A stretch of DNA of 32,555 bases, taken from the NCBI GenBank assembly GCA_937981985.1, contig CALJNB010000038.1, forward strand, positions 1 to 32,555. Reading direction: 5' to 3'. The notes beneath the pieces were generated by a model that saw nothing but the letters and a program-made list of their open reading frames with translations, made no database searches and was not told the origin of the DNA. The position numbers and the translations under genes are program-made. Below, one piece after another: positions 16,501-23,825 of this stretch; position 1 is the stretch's first letter, and each line of letters opens with the position of its first letter. Source of the DNA: an uncultured bacterium. GTDB lineage: Bacteria; Myxococcota_A; Bradymonadia; Bradymonadales; Bradymonadaceae.

Positions 16501-17576
16501 CCTATTTTTTTGAACTTGAGGATAATGAAAAGGCGCGTCCTTATCTTGAAGCGTTACGCGACGAAGATCCCAAAGGTCTGGGATCAGATGATGCGATCTT
16601 AAGCGCCTTAGAGTCGATTTATGAGGAATCTGGTGATGTGGATGCTCGAATCGACATCCTGAAAAATCGATACCACCGCGCCGAAAGCGATGAGATGCGG
16701 GAAGTTTACGCCATTTTAATCGCGCAAATTATTTGGGAGGAATTTGAAAATCTAAAAGATGCGATGCGCTGGATAGAACCGTTGTTGTCAAAAGATAGCA
16801 AACATGAGGCTGCGAATAGATTGGCAGCAGAGCTTCATTTTGAAGCGGGCGTATTTGAACCTTCCGCTAAGTATTTTAAGAATGTTTTAGAAGTAGCGCC
16901 GGATGGATTGGATTCGATCGAAGTAGAACGTAAACTTGCAGACATTTATTTGACCAAGCTTGCTAAGCCTAAAGAAGCCAAAAAACACTTTAAGAATGTT
17001 TTGGCTAACGCGCCTGGAGATGCGCGTGCATTGGACGGCGTAAAAGGCGCACAAAGTAGTGTAGGGGATTGGGTCGGATATACGGATTCGTTGGCGCATG
17101 AACTGGGATTACTTTTGGGGCAAATGAAAGGCTTTGATCTCAATAGCGCGAGAAATATTAACGCTAAAGATATTGTAATCCATGTCCGTGTACCTGCTTC
17201 TCAAATTTATAATGATCTCGGCAAGGTGCTTGAAAATCAACTTTTTGATCTTGCCGCTGCATTTCAAATATATGGAATATCGTATGACTTATGGCCAGAA
17301 AATGTCGACTCCTTAGAAGGTAGAATTCGTTTAGCTAGACAACTCAGTAATCAGGAAGCCTTGGCATATGGGTTGGAACAATTGGCCGATATGTTGTTTG
17401 ATCCCCAAGCGAAATTTAACGCTTTAGCGGAAGCGGGTCGCATTTGTCTGAAGTCTAAGCCTGATCACGCGCGTTCTTTGTTTGCAAGCGCGATTGCGAT
17501 TGCCGAAGCCGGTGGGACGAACCCAGAGGGTCTTAACGCAGCTCGACGATTGTTTGAAGGTTTGAAGAAAACGTAG
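13572..17576 (+). CDS. 1334-residue TPR protein with an unassigned beta-rich N-terminal domain
   Basis: No signal peptide or membrane helix is visible, so it is probably cytoplasmic. Residues ~1-240 form a domain of alternating strands and helices (DLQINFLDGAAHITVRV, YDYRAYGPLPYPARIL) that I cannot place with confidence. From ~255 to ~825 helical TPR units repeat, with consensus-like pairs such as HLEALEILGESYILSKEPLRALKAF. A charged, Pro/Lys-rich linker at ~829-945 (DERLDELLSREEERV) separates a second TPR block running to the end (VSYLGE-like ALGETYFF, AKKHFKNVLANAPGDARAL). TPR arrays are protein-binding scaffolds. No Shine-Dalgarno precedes the ATG; the upstream sequence is TTCCCCT. It stands in its own unit, convergent with the phosphatase-family lipoprotein gene. 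Confidence 0.85.
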   Translation: MTGPSPPKMKNPLGLHLDFLFGKGYLWAKEQRISDWINLKHLKMEIPDLPTSAFDVSTSLNRYQHTRCFGREISFDISEVGLGDLLRQGIKEIDGFDDLQINFLDGAAHITVRVKALGADTFLSFRAALISPEPSRGDEVHLSLYDYRAYGPLPYPARILGFELLSRLLQTNSLRPPGKGSAYKIGIAGDLLNLRPIKILLLHVFVSAGWKLPDLSSIKLQEVRITPGRLSVISHSPDVNTPKPELREQYGFSVESAKSVGAYEAKDLFMIGDSALFETDIVGAYQRYTELRQNYGTHVELDERILDCLLSMPTFANLAEAEAVCRELEKNDVNNIRAKLTRATIAGLRNPDQAAEAFEELSQLLKDNDEIYDFVLSELARAHFLAPKDPEHAARILSDVLNVAPRHRGVLEELRRLYERIGNTSELEGVLKRLTGVYSDRESLSETYLELARHLMNRRGEVGEARIFLERVLRLEPTHLEALEILGESYILSKEPLRALKAFSSAARAAENFAAHRDASEMMYKVAKIWVDEVGDIDQALLAIRRSLQLTKLAQHVSGKSLVFAAQLCSERQFFDEAIGYYLDAANVFESSHSPEERIHAAQSHLELGKIYTQRDRLSPAADHLERSFSIDPTSLEVLDLLARVHRELGQPDKLLALYQDAATNLGKTEVAAEVHSRIAVLLGELGLVKHAEKALYVALGIQPDHRDARVSLFSLLSANDRVKELDEVASRFVGQRNSGIAKAEVLLDWAACSKSDTRSSKLASAFDFAPQHPMVIEEILTIYSADPDTKLRSIIEKIAKSGSDSFAQRASTYLNQNKSKISFPSRREDIDERLDELLSREEERVTEETEAIEEYQDPKPVAPKPDGKPVVSKKGKASKPVVSENAKRKLELFRKKLDKNLRTHATVPKPEDVRHGTPLSKILGRPTETIPIIDTSIDVGALKKEPKKYVAYLEGELKKEFNAKKKLTLKKELGETYFFELEDNEKARPYLEALRDEDPKGLGSDDAILSALESIYEESGDVDARIDILKNRYHRAESDEMREVYAILIAQIIWEEFENLKDAMRWIEPLLSKDSKHEAANRLAAELHFEAGVFEPSAKYFKNVLEVAPDGLDSIEVERKLADIYLTKLAKPKEAKKHFKNVLANAPGDARALDGVKGAQSSVGDWVGYTDSLAHELGLLLGQMKGFDLNSARNINAKDIVIHVRVPASQIYNDLGKVLENQLFDLAAAFQIYGISYDLWPENVDSLEGRIRLARQLSNQEALAYGLEQLADMLFDPQAKFNALAEAGRICLKSKPDHARSLFASAIAIAEAGGTNPEGLNAARRLFEGLKKT

Positions 17577-17602
17577 TTTCTAATGCTCGTTTTCCCCACT
17601 CC

Positions 17603-18841
17603 CTAAAACTGTAGGTCGACATAAACCAATCTATGGTCGGATACCTTAACTAATGTTCCGTTTTCATCGTCTGCTTTAGGCCAAAAAACACCAGAATCTA
17701 ATACCGCTAAATCTGAAGAAGGAAGGGCATAATCTACCCGTAGATTACCTACGGAACGGTCAGAAAAATCCGCTGTATCATGTTTGGGATCGCCTGTATG
17801 GTTTGTGTTTGCTTGACCATCGTTTTTAGCGTCCTCGGGACCGCCAAGACTTTCCGGTAGAGTATCGTTTACCAATGGGTGTGCCAATAATTGTTCCAAT
17901 GCACCGCGCTTAGAATCTCCATCGGAAGGGTCGCTATTTAAATCCCCGACGATGAAAAATGAGGCTGCGCCTAAGGCCCCCGCCTTGCCATTATCATCGA
18001 TAATATAATCAGAGTTTTCACCGGAAATATAGTCCAACCAAAAACGGATTTCATCGTTATTGCGCTTGCCGTTTCGATCCTCGTCTCCATCAAAGCTGGG
18101 AGGAGTTGGATGACTGATTAAAAAGTGTACTGTCTTTCCGTCGACTTCAATCGGGACATCGACGTGGTTCTTAGAAGATAAGGGAAGGACATTGCTGGAT
18201 TCGGCAGTGTACCAATCGGTGGGTAGTAAGTTTCCTGTCATATCTTTCCAAAGCAGTTTTTGAAAACTACGAATGGCATTGGCCGTGATGGGATATTTCG
18301 AAAAGACGACCATGCCGTATTGTCCCGGAAAGCGTCCAAAGCCGAGTGAGTCATCACCATAGGCTTGGCTGTTTTCAGCCGCCGTTGATTGACCGTCGTT
18401 ATTCAGATCTACACCAGATGCAATACCCGTGTTGGAGGTAGGAACATAACGATGTGAATAATTTATCGGGTCGCCTCCGTCTTGGGAGACCTCAAGGTAA
18501 TTTTCAGAGAACAGTTTAGCCGCATCACCATTTTCATCCCAATCGAATTCGTTCAGCAGAACAACGTCTGGGCGAATATGTTGTAAAATTTTTGCTATCG
18601 CCTCGCCGCGTTGACTATTACCATCGCTGAATTCGTCGACGAGGGCTCCACTTCTTTCGCCAAATAGAGAGGTGTTAAAGGTCGCAAATCTGACCGTTTT
18701 CTTGTCAACCAGGTCTGTTTTCGGTCCTGCGTCTTTTTCAGTCAAATCGGACTCCCGTGCCACGTCGGGACTATCTCCCTGAGAGCCAGTTGAACACCCT
18801 AAGCAAAATGCAAACACTATGAATAATTTTCGATTCAACAT
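17603..18841 (-). CDS. Endonuclease/exonuclease/phosphatase-family lipoprotein
   Basis: 412 residues with an AAAGGTG ribosome-binding site 5 nt before the ATG. Lipoprotein signal with Cys16 (CLGC). A Ser/Asp-rich linker (17-48) is followed by an EEP domain with the full active site: Asn56 in FNTSLF, Glu98 in LLNEFDWD, His244 in ISHPTPP, Asp300 and Asn302 in GDLNSDP, and Asp402/His403 in SDHRLVYVDL. The fold hydrolyses phosphodiester or phosphomonoester bonds with a divalent metal; members act on DNA, inositol phosphates or sphingomyelin. The lipid anchor places it on the envelope surface or in the periplasm, so extracellular DNA or a phospholipid is a plausible substrate, but the sequence does not decide. 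Acidic loops (NNDGQ, DEDRNGKRNNDE) may bind Ca2+. Confidence 0.9.
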   Translation of the reverse strand: MLNRKLFIVFAFCLGCSTGSQGDSPDVARESDLTEKDAGPKTDLVDKKTVRFATFNTSLFGERSGALVDEFSDGNSQRGEAIAKILQHIRPDVVLLNEFDWDENGDAAKLFSENYLEVSQDGGDPINYSHRYVPTSNTGIASGVDLNNDGQSTAAENSQAYGDDSLGFGRFPGQYGMVVFSKYPITANAIRSFQKLLWKDMTGNLLPTDWYTAESSNVLPLSSKNHVDVPIEVDGKTVHFLISHPTPPSFDGDEDRNGKRNNDEIRFWLDYISGENSDYIIDDNGKAGALGAASFFIVGDLNSDPSDGDSKRGALEQLLAHPLVNDTLPESLGGPEDAKNDGQANTNHTGDPKHDTADFSDRSVGNLRVDYALPSSDLAVLDSGVFWPKADDENGTLVKVSDHRLVYVDLQF

Positions 18842-18872
18842 TTAGTCACCTTTTTCCAAAACACTCTTATCG

Positions 18873-18900
18873 TTGGTAGTCATACCATATACTCTACACA
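18873..18900 (+). promoter_or_regulatory. Predicted promoter upstream of the small protein at 18931
   Basis: TTGGTA (18873-18878), 16-nt spacer, TACACA (18895-18900). A second -10-like TATACT overlaps at 18888-18893. Both place the start of transcription within 40 nt of the ATG. Confidence 0.35.
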
Positions 18901-18930
18901 TTCTTTCTAACAAAATCGTAGGTATTAACG

Positions 18931-19389
18931 ATGAATAAACCACAAATTGAAATATGGGATAGCGTTGGTTTGGGTATTATAGTTAGGTACCCATCAGGAG
19001 TTTTGGTTTCCAATCAGACGGGCGGTACATCGTGTTTGCATCCTAATGTCGAGGGAATCTATCTTCCCTTTCACAACGATTACGACGAAAACGATAAAAC
19101 GTTCAGTAGCCCAGAGATCGATTTCGATGGTTGTTTTACGGACTCTAAGTATGACGGAAGCGGAGCTTGCAGTGGTATCGACGAAGAGGATGTTAAACGA
19201 TTAGAGGCGATTTTGAAAAAATATTCGATGGACTCATTTATACGAATTAATATGAATAAAATGAAAGAATCTCATGAAGCTTGGATTCATATCTTTATTG
19301 AAAGTGACGAAAAGAATCCCTACTCGCTTTTCAAAGGTTTCGATCCTTATCCTCGTCAGGGGATTTTGACTTGGTCGAATAGCGATTAA
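18931..19389 (+). CDS. Small conserved protein, possibly DUF6210-like
   Basis: 152 residues, start preceded by TAGGT. The N-terminal part (GLGIIVRYPSGVLVSNQTGG, then CLHPNVEGIYLPF) matches my memory of the DUF6210 family, whose function is unknown; I could not check this. The middle is acidic with three Cys (CFTD, SGACSGID), and the C-terminal half is a helix (EEDVKRLEAILKKY) and two strands ending HEAWIHIFIE. There is no signal peptide. It sits alone between two minus-strand genes with its own promoter. Proteins of this type are sometimes found as immunity or accessory genes, but nothing here shows a toxin partner. Confidence 0.7.
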   Translation: MNKPQIEIWDSVGLGIIVRYPSGVLVSNQTGGTSCLHPNVEGIYLPFHNDYDENDKTFSSPEIDFDGCFTDSKYDGSGACSGIDEEDVKRLEAILKKYSMDSFIRINMNKMKESHEAWIHIFIESDEKNPYSLFKGFDPYPRQGILTWSNSD

Positions 19390-19397
19390 GCGAACCA

Positions 19398-19410
19398 ACC
19401 CTAAAAGGGT
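19398..19410. terminator. Short hairpin between convergent genes
   Basis: ACCCT (19398-19402), loop AAA, AGGGT (19406-19410), between the stops of the 18931 gene and the chaN-like gene. The stem is short and without a strong T-tract, so a two-way terminator is only a guess from position. Confidence 0.3.
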
Positions 19411-19411
19411 C

Positions 19412-20290
19412 TTAGTGAACCCAAATGTAGTCTGCGAAGCGTCGTTCTTTTAGGGTGTCGATATCGGGTAAGATGCCGTCGCTTGGAATGACGACTTTAA
19501 TAGCGTCGTTTCCATAATCCAAATTTAGGCGTCGGCGTATTCGCGATGGTATTCCCCAATCCCATTCGACATGCCCGCGACCGACAATTACCAAGATACG
19601 TTGAGCATCGCTTTTAGTAAGAGAATTTACCGCTGTGTCTGCCATGGTTTCATCCCAAAGAACCTGAGCTTGGTAATAATTTTGCATCTTTTTCTCAGAC
19701 ATTTTTGCGCCGTGACTCTCAAAAATTCCTTTTAACCAGTTACGGTAGGAAAGATCGGTGAGATCGAAATCAACAAGATCTGCGCGTTCGTTAGCACTGA
19801 TTCCATCGATGCCTTGGGCCGCGATTCGTTTGGTAAGTTCTTTTCGTATATTTAGAGCTATCAGGCCGGCCCCTTGGTTCTTTGCACTTGTCCAAATAGG
19901 TGCGTACATATTGAGCTTATATCCCCAGCGTGTTTCCCATTGGGTCTGAGTTAGCATCTCCTCTTCTGATAGTTCGCCTTTTACAAAGCGATTGAGAGCT
20001 CCTTGGAAGGGACGTTGAAACATCTCAAAACCGACGAGGCTATTTTTGCCCAATTCTTCTACGATTTCCAATTGAACGTCGTGGTCGAGTTGGGAATCGT
20101 GAGATTCTCCGATTAGAATATATTTTGTTTGCTGCAGTTTTTTTAAAAGATCTGATTTAGAAATTTTTTTACCGCTTTGGATATCGTAAATACCAGGTGA
20201 ATAACGCTGGGTGGGTAGCTCGGAAATGTTAACGCCATGGGCGCAACCGAGTAAGAACAAAGTAAGTAGTGTTACTAATGAAATTTTCAA
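19412..20290 (-). CDS. ChaN-family lipoprotein (haem/iron-related)
   Basis: 292 residues from a TTG start that overlaps the wecB stop (TTGA). Lipoprotein signal with Cys16 (LLGC). The ChaN/Cofac_haem_bdg pattern is clear: YILIGESHDSQLDH at ~57-70 with Glu62, His64, Asp69 and His70; VGFEMFQRP at ~86-94; and VIVGRGHVEWDWGIP near 235-248. Campylobacter ChaN is an outer-membrane lipoprotein that binds haem pairs and is iron-regulated, and the wider fold includes EreA-type esterases and TraB-like proteins, so haem binding is likely but not certain. Translational coupling to wecB is strong. No Fur box was identified. Confidence 0.85.
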   Translation of the reverse strand: MKISLVTLLTLFLLGCAHGVNISELPTQRYSPGIYDIQSGKKISKSDLLKKLQQTKYILIGESHDSQLDHDVQLEIVEELGKNSLVGFEMFQRPFQGALNRFVKGELSEEEMLTQTQWETRWGYKLNMYAPIWTSAKNQGAGLIALNIRKELTKRIAAQGIDGISANERADLVDFDLTDLSYRNWLKGIFESHGAKMSEKKMQNYYQAQVLWDETMADTAVNSLTKSDAQRILVIVGRGHVEWDWGIPSRIRRRLNLDYGNDAIKVVIPSDGILPDIDTLKERRFADYIWVH

Positions 20291-21354
20291 GCGCTTTTCT
20301 CGAGAAATGAATGTACGAAGTCTGCAATTTTTTCGGATGCACCAGCCGGACCGAAGGGATTGTTTGGCGCGGGTGTACAGTGCAGCGCATTTTCAATCGC
20401 GCTAACGCAGACCTCTATATTACGTTTCGCCAAAAATGCGCCTCTATTCAAACTTTCTGGGCGGTCGGTATATTCACGCAAGACGACGATGGGTATCCCT
20501 AATTCGGCCGCTTCTTCTTGAAAGCCACCCGAATCAGTCACGATCAGCGTCACCTCCTGAAGGGTCTGTATGATTTTTTGATAATTCATCGGCGTTACCC
20601 GAGTTACGTTGGTTGAGCCGTCGAACGATTTTTCAAGAAGGCGTTGAGCATCAGGGTTAGGATGTTCGATAACACGGAAGGTATAGTCCGAAAATCGCTT
20701 GACGATATGGCGTAATAGCTTCTCCATATCGCTAGCGAAAGTCGTTATGTTTTCGCGCCGATGGACGGATAAAAGAATCGTTTTTTCGTGGGTCTGCACG
20801 CGAGCAGGAGTGTGGTGCCGAATTGCATCAATAACCGTGTTTCCAGTAACTATAATTTCATTAGGTGAAACCCGTTCATTTTCCAAATTTTTGCGATTCG
20901 TTTCGGTAGGCGCAAAATGATGGGTTGCAATTTGTGTGATTTCTCTTCGAAAGCGTTCTTCGGGCCATGGTTCTTCCAGATTATGGGACCGCACACCGGC
21001 TTCTACATGTCCGACTGGAATGCCAAGCTGCTGGCCAATTTTGGCGCCCGCCAAGGATGAAGCGGTGTCTCCTTGGACGATAATGTAAGAGGTATTATTT
21101 TTGTTGATATGTTCACTCAAGCCGTCACATATAATATTAACGTAGGACACTGGATCGTTCACCGCATTCATGAGCTCTAAGTCGATATCCGGCGAGATAT
21201 TGAATGCCGAAAATGCTTGGGGTAACAAATCACGGTGTTGGCCGGTACTAATGACCTTTGGATTTAAGTTTCGATCTTTAAAAGCGATGATTAATAGTGA
21301 AAGTTTAATCACTTCGGGTCGTGTACCGAGTATAAAAATAGGTCGCTTCATCAT
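20287..21354 (-). CDS. wecB: UDP-N-acetylglucosamine 2-epimerase (non-hydrolysing)
   Basis: 355 residues, close to the usual ~370. All family motifs are present: GTRPE at 10-14, QGDTASSLAGA, HVEAGVRSHN, PEERFRREI, LSVHRRENITT, HPNPDAQ, TDSGGFQEEAAELG and REYTDRPE. The enzyme interconverts UDP-GlcNAc and UDP-ManNAc, supplying ManNAc units to surface polysaccharides. The usual partner wecC and glycosyltransferases are absent here; instead the gene overlaps the chaN-like gene. Start choice between the first two Met codons is open but makes little difference. Confidence 0.95.
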   Translation of the reverse strand: MMKRPIFILGTRPEVIKLSLLIIAFKDRNLNPKVISTGQHRDLLPQAFSAFNISPDIDLELMNAVNDPVSYVNIICDGLSEHINKNNTSYIIVQGDTASSLAGAKIGQQLGIPVGHVEAGVRSHNLEEPWPEERFRREITQIATHHFAPTETNRKNLENERVSPNEIIVTGNTVIDAIRHHTPARVQTHEKTILLSVHRRENITTFASDMEKLLRHIVKRFSDYTFRVIEHPNPDAQRLLEKSFDGSTNVTRVTPMNYQKIIQTLQEVTLIVTDSGGFQEEAAELGIPIVVLREYTDRPESLNRGAFLAKRNIEVCVSAIENALHCTPAPNNPFGPAGASEKIADFVHSFLEKSA

Positions 21355-21518
21355 GGCATCTAAGCATATAAATCGGTTTAATAAAAGAATGCCTAATTTT
21401 GGGGTTCCTGAGCGGGTAAAAGATGAGTCTTTTCTCTGAACGGGAATTTTTCGCTTATAGGTTGACGAAACGGAGGCTTATCCACTAAGTTTGTGTCATC
21501 GATCTCCAGGATTTTAAA

Positions 21519-22217
21519 ATGATTCAATGCCATGAATGTTCAAAAGATGTTGCCGAAGATGCTGCCCACTGCGGACATTGCGGTGCGAAAGTTATTTCCT
21601 CGGGTGGAAAAACCATGTTTGGTATGGGTGCTATTTCTCCAGAAATGATGGAAAAAGCCGCCGCTGAAGTTGCTGCAGCCAAAGAGGCGGCAGCGGGTGC
21701 AGCAGGGAAATTAGGAGCTTCAGCAGCTGGCGCAGTCGACAAAATGGGGGCGACTGCAGATGCAGCTTTGAATAAGCTTCCTACTCCGGGACTGAATCTA
21801 CCCAAACCCACCGTTCCCTCCTCATCAACGGGCTTAGGAGAAGAAAGTTCTTCTTCGGTATTTGAACTCAATGCACCTGGAACTCAAAAACCTCTGGATC
21901 CTTTCGCGCCGTCTGAACCTGTGAAGGTTTTTGATGTGGAAGAAACGACATCAACTGTAAACCCCGGTTCGTTAGGTTCTACGCCTGCCGGCGCGGGCGA
22001 CCCGGCCTGGGCGGGTTCTAACGCGCCGCAACCTATGCCAAAAGCTTCTCCAGCAAACGCGGCGCTTTCGAACGTCGCGGACTCTGTAGGTGGATCGGTC
22101 AAGGAGGCGAAGTCGAAGATGCCACTTGTCATTGCGGGTGGCTGTTTGCTGGTGGTTTTTGCAGCAATTTTTGCCTTTGTTTTCTTTTCATTCATTTGGC
22201 CCATCATCGCAGGCTGA
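21519..22217 (+). CDS. Zinc-ribbon protein with disordered linker and C-terminal membrane anchor
   Basis: 232 residues. A zinc ribbon occupies the N-terminus with Cys4, Cys7, Cys18 and Cys21 (CHEC...CGHC). Residues ~40-75 are an Ala-rich helix (EKAAAEVAAAKEAAAG), and ~80-200 a Pro/Ser/Thr-rich disordered stretch. One transmembrane helix lies at ~205-229 with only a few residues after it, so the protein is tail-anchored with the ribbon in the cytoplasm. This layout recurs in myxobacterial-type genomes, but I know no function. CAGGA lies about 9 nt upstream of the ATG. Confidence 0.8.
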   Translation: MIQCHECSKDVAEDAAHCGHCGAKVISSGGKTMFGMGAISPEMMEKAAAEVAAAKEAAAGAAGKLGASAAGAVDKMGATADAALNKLPTPGLNLPKPTVPSSSTGLGEESSSSVFELNAPGTQKPLDPFAPSEPVKVFDVEETTSTVNPGSLGSTPAGAGDPAWAGSNAPQPMPKASPANAALSNVADSVGGSVKEAKSKMPLVIAGGCLLVVFAAIFAFVFFSFIWPIIAG

Positions 22218-22265
22218 TTTCCAGATTCATTCTGACTTCTAAGAATTCTGTTTTCCGGGTAAAAC

Positions 22266-22294
22266 TTGTTAGCTGGATAAAATAAGGATACAAT
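22266..22294 (+). promoter_or_regulatory. Predicted promoter of the Asn-Gly-Ser-repeat lipoprotein
   Basis: TTGTTA (22266-22271), exact 17-nt spacer, TACAAT (22289-22294): the best consensus match in the window. An overlapping TACACT follows at 22300-22305. Confidence 0.5.
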
Positions 22295-22345
22295 TTTCCT
22301 ACACTCTACTCGGGAACATCTATCAAATATTTATATATACTATTC

Positions 22346-23236
22346 GTGTTAGTCGTATTGTCATATTTAGGGTGTAGTGATGACACCTCCAATAATTGCG
22401 ACTCGGTTATGTTAAGCGGGGGGCAAGGAAGTCCCGAGGGTTCGAATTGCCCAGATACGTTAAATAACGGCGCATCTAATAACGGCGTATCAAACAGCGG
22501 CACATCCAACAACGGCGGATCAAACGGGGGCGCATCTAATAACGGAACATCAAATAACGGAACATCAAATAATGGTACGACAGGGGGAACCAATACTAAT
22601 ATTGCTTTTTGTAACGACGGTGAGCCATGCGCATGTAGTAATGGATTGGATGATGATCAAGATGGATTAACTGATGGTTTTGATCCGGAATGTACGGGAC
22701 CCTTCGATGATGACGAAGAGAGTTTTGGGACGGGAATTCCTGGAGATAATCGCGATCCGAAATGGCAAGATTGTTTTTTTGATGGCAATTCCGGCGCTGG
22801 AGATGATGGTTGTCGGTATCACACAGATTGTTTAACAGGCGTAAAACCGCCCGAGGATAAAGATTGTACTTTGTCGCAGGAGTGCTTGGATTTTTGTCGT
22901 CCTCGTACTCCAAATGGATGCGATTGTTTTGGATGTTGCGAGATATTTGATGGCGACACATCCAAATTTGTGACGATTAGTGACGCATGTTCGGTAAGTG
23001 ACTTCTCTCAATGTGAGACTTGTATTCCTTCAACTCAATGCGTCAATACATGCGGTAGGTGTGAACTTTGCGCAGGAAAAACGCTTGCGGATCTTCCCGA
23101 TGATTGTAACGGAGGCGGTGGGGAAACACCTGTGAATAGTTGTGATGGTGGCGAGACCGTTTGTACGCAAGAATCGGGATGCTCGGCCGATAGTCACTAT
23201 TGTATTCAAGGATGTTGCGTACGGATCTTAGGTTAG
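22346..23236 (+). CDS. Cys-rich lipoprotein with Asn-Asn-Gly-x-Ser repeats; start codon uncertain
   Basis: 296 residues from GTG 22346, but that start leaves only nine residues before the lipobox Cys (YLGC). The frame is open upstream to 22286 and codes for K-Y-L-Y-I-L-F-V before the GTG, a proper lipoprotein signal that would start at an ATC (22322), see findings. After the Cys comes a repeat of NNGxS units (40-79), then an acidic block ([47 protein letters not shown]) found in many Myxococcota-type surface proteins and suggestive of Ca2+ binding, then a region with about 25 Cys ending in CCVRILG. Probably an extracellular disulfide-rich lipoprotein. No enzymatic motif is visible. Confidence 0.75.
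   Translation: MLVVLSYLGCSDDTSNNCDSVMLSGGQGSPEGSNCPDTLNNGASNNGVSNSGTSNNGGSNGGASNNGTSNNGTSNNGTTGGTNTNIAFCNDGEPCACSNGLDDDQDGLTDGFDPECTGPFDDDEESFGTGIPGDNRDPKWQDCFFDGNSGAGDDGCRYHTDCLTGVKPPEDKDCTLSQECLDFCRPRTPNGCDCFGCCEIFDGDTSKFVTISDACSVSDFSQCETCIPSTQCVNTCGRCELCAGKTLADLPDDCNGGGGETPVNSCDGGETVCTQESGCSADSHYCIQGCCVRILG
22463..22582 (+). repeat. Eight 15-bp tandem repeats coding for NNGxS
   Basis: Units code [40 protein letters not shown]. The last two or three units are nearly identical in DNA, so copy number can change by slippage without breaking the frame. Encodes a flexible spacer between the lipid anchor and the Cys-rich domain. Confidence 0.9.
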
Positions 23237-23254
23237 AACATTTTCGTTAATGTT
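23237..23254 (+). terminator. Hairpin directly after the stop codon
   Basis: AACATT (23237-23242), 6-nt loop, AATGTT (23249-23254), starting at the base after the TAG stop. AT-rich and without a T-tract, so a weak terminator or mRNA-end stabiliser at best. Confidence 0.3.
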
Positions 23255-23357
23255 GTGGCGCACGCGCATTTCTGATTACTAATTTTAAATCGTTTTATCA
23301 GGTGAAGATTAGTTTCGTTCATCGGGAACGATGATTAGGAACACCAAAGGATTGAAT

Positions 23358-23732
23358 ATGATGAACTTCAAACGGTTTTTTCTTGTACTGGGAATGTTGG
23401 CTTTAGGATTTTCCTGTGGGGATGAGGACGCGGACGCTCTGGGCGTAGGAGCACAGTGTAAAGTAGATGACGATTGTAATGCGGATTTGGGGCAAAAATG
23501 CCTTGATTTCAAAGGCGGATATTGCGGGATAGAAAACTGTTCCAAAGATTCGGACTGTCCGGATGCTTCGCGTTGTGTCACGCACGATAATGGGAAGGCG
23601 TATTGTTTCCTTGTGTGCGAAGAAAAGACGACATGCAACGAAAATCGGGAAAACGATTTTGAGGCGAATTGTTCATCAAGCGTTACCTTTGTCGAAAGTA
23701 CTAAAGGAAAGGCTTGTATTCCTCCTAGTTAA
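23358..23732 (+). CDS. Small Cys-rich lipoprotein
   Basis: About 124 residues from ATG 23358, chosen because AAAGGA lies at proper distance; an ATG at 23331 would add nine residues with no better ribosome-binding site. Lipoprotein signal with a Cys after LALGFS. The body has ~10 Cys in pairs (DDDCNADLGQKCLDFKGGYC, CSKDSDCPDASRC, CFLVCEEKTTC; quoted in parts), the short disulfide-rich pattern common in myxobacterial-type surface lipoproteins. No known function. It follows the larger Cys-rich lipoprotein and may share its role. Confidence 0.75.
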   Translation: MMNFKRFFLVLGMLALGFSCGDEDADALGVGAQCKVDDDCNADLGQKCLDFKGGYCGIENCSKDSDCPDASRCVTHDNGKAYCFLVCEEKTTCNENRENDFEANCSSSVTFVESTKGKACIPPS

Positions 23733-23758
23733 CCTACGAACAGAATATCGTGGGTTAA
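23729..23758 (+). terminator. Hairpin terminator overlapping the stop codon
   Basis: TTAACCTACGA (23729-23739) pairs with TCGTGGGTTAA (23748-23758), 10 Watson-Crick pairs plus one G-U, with an 8-nt loop. The stop TAA lies in the left arm. No T-tract follows, so it is a non-canonical terminator candidate; it is the strongest hairpin in the intergenic DNA besides 7365-7381. Confidence 0.45.
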
Positions 23759-23770
23759 TGACCAATTTAA

Positions 23771-23799
23771 TTGCTCGAGACCCTTTCCTGCACTATAAA
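23771..23799 (+). promoter_or_regulatory. Predicted promoter of the beta-CASP hydrolase gene
   Basis: TTGCTC (23771-23776), exact 17-nt spacer, TATAAA (23794-23799), 27 nt before the ATG. Confidence 0.5.
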
Positions 23800-23802
23800 T
23801 TT

Positions 23803-23819
23803 CCTTAACCCAATTAAGG
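23803..23819 (+). promoter_or_regulatory. Inverted repeat covering the ribosome-binding site
   Basis: CCTTAA (23803-23808), CCCAA, TTAAGG (23814-23819). The right arm contains the AAGG of the ribosome-binding site for ATG 23826, so a hairpin here would hide it; operator binding is the other option. Short enough to be chance. Confidence 0.3.
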
Positions 23820-23825
23820 ATTGAA

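Noticed and set aside
21524..22207. Two long minus-strand frames opposite the zinc-ribbon gene
   Set aside because: They mirror the Ala/Pro/Ser-rich codons of the plus-strand gene, whose zinc ribbon and anchor are clear.
22436..22456. tRNA-like GGTTCGAATT sequence
   Set aside because: It lies in the coding sequence of the Cys-rich lipoprotein and has no acceptor, D or anticodon arms around it.
22440..22600. CRISPR-like array
   Set aside because: The 15-bp units are in frame with a coding sequence and encode a regular peptide repeat; there are no spacers.
23315..23331. TCGTTC-ATCGG-GAACGA inverted repeat before the small Cys-rich lipoprotein
   Set aside because: A 6-bp dyad of this kind is expected several times by chance in this much intergenic DNA, and it has no telling position relative to a promoter.
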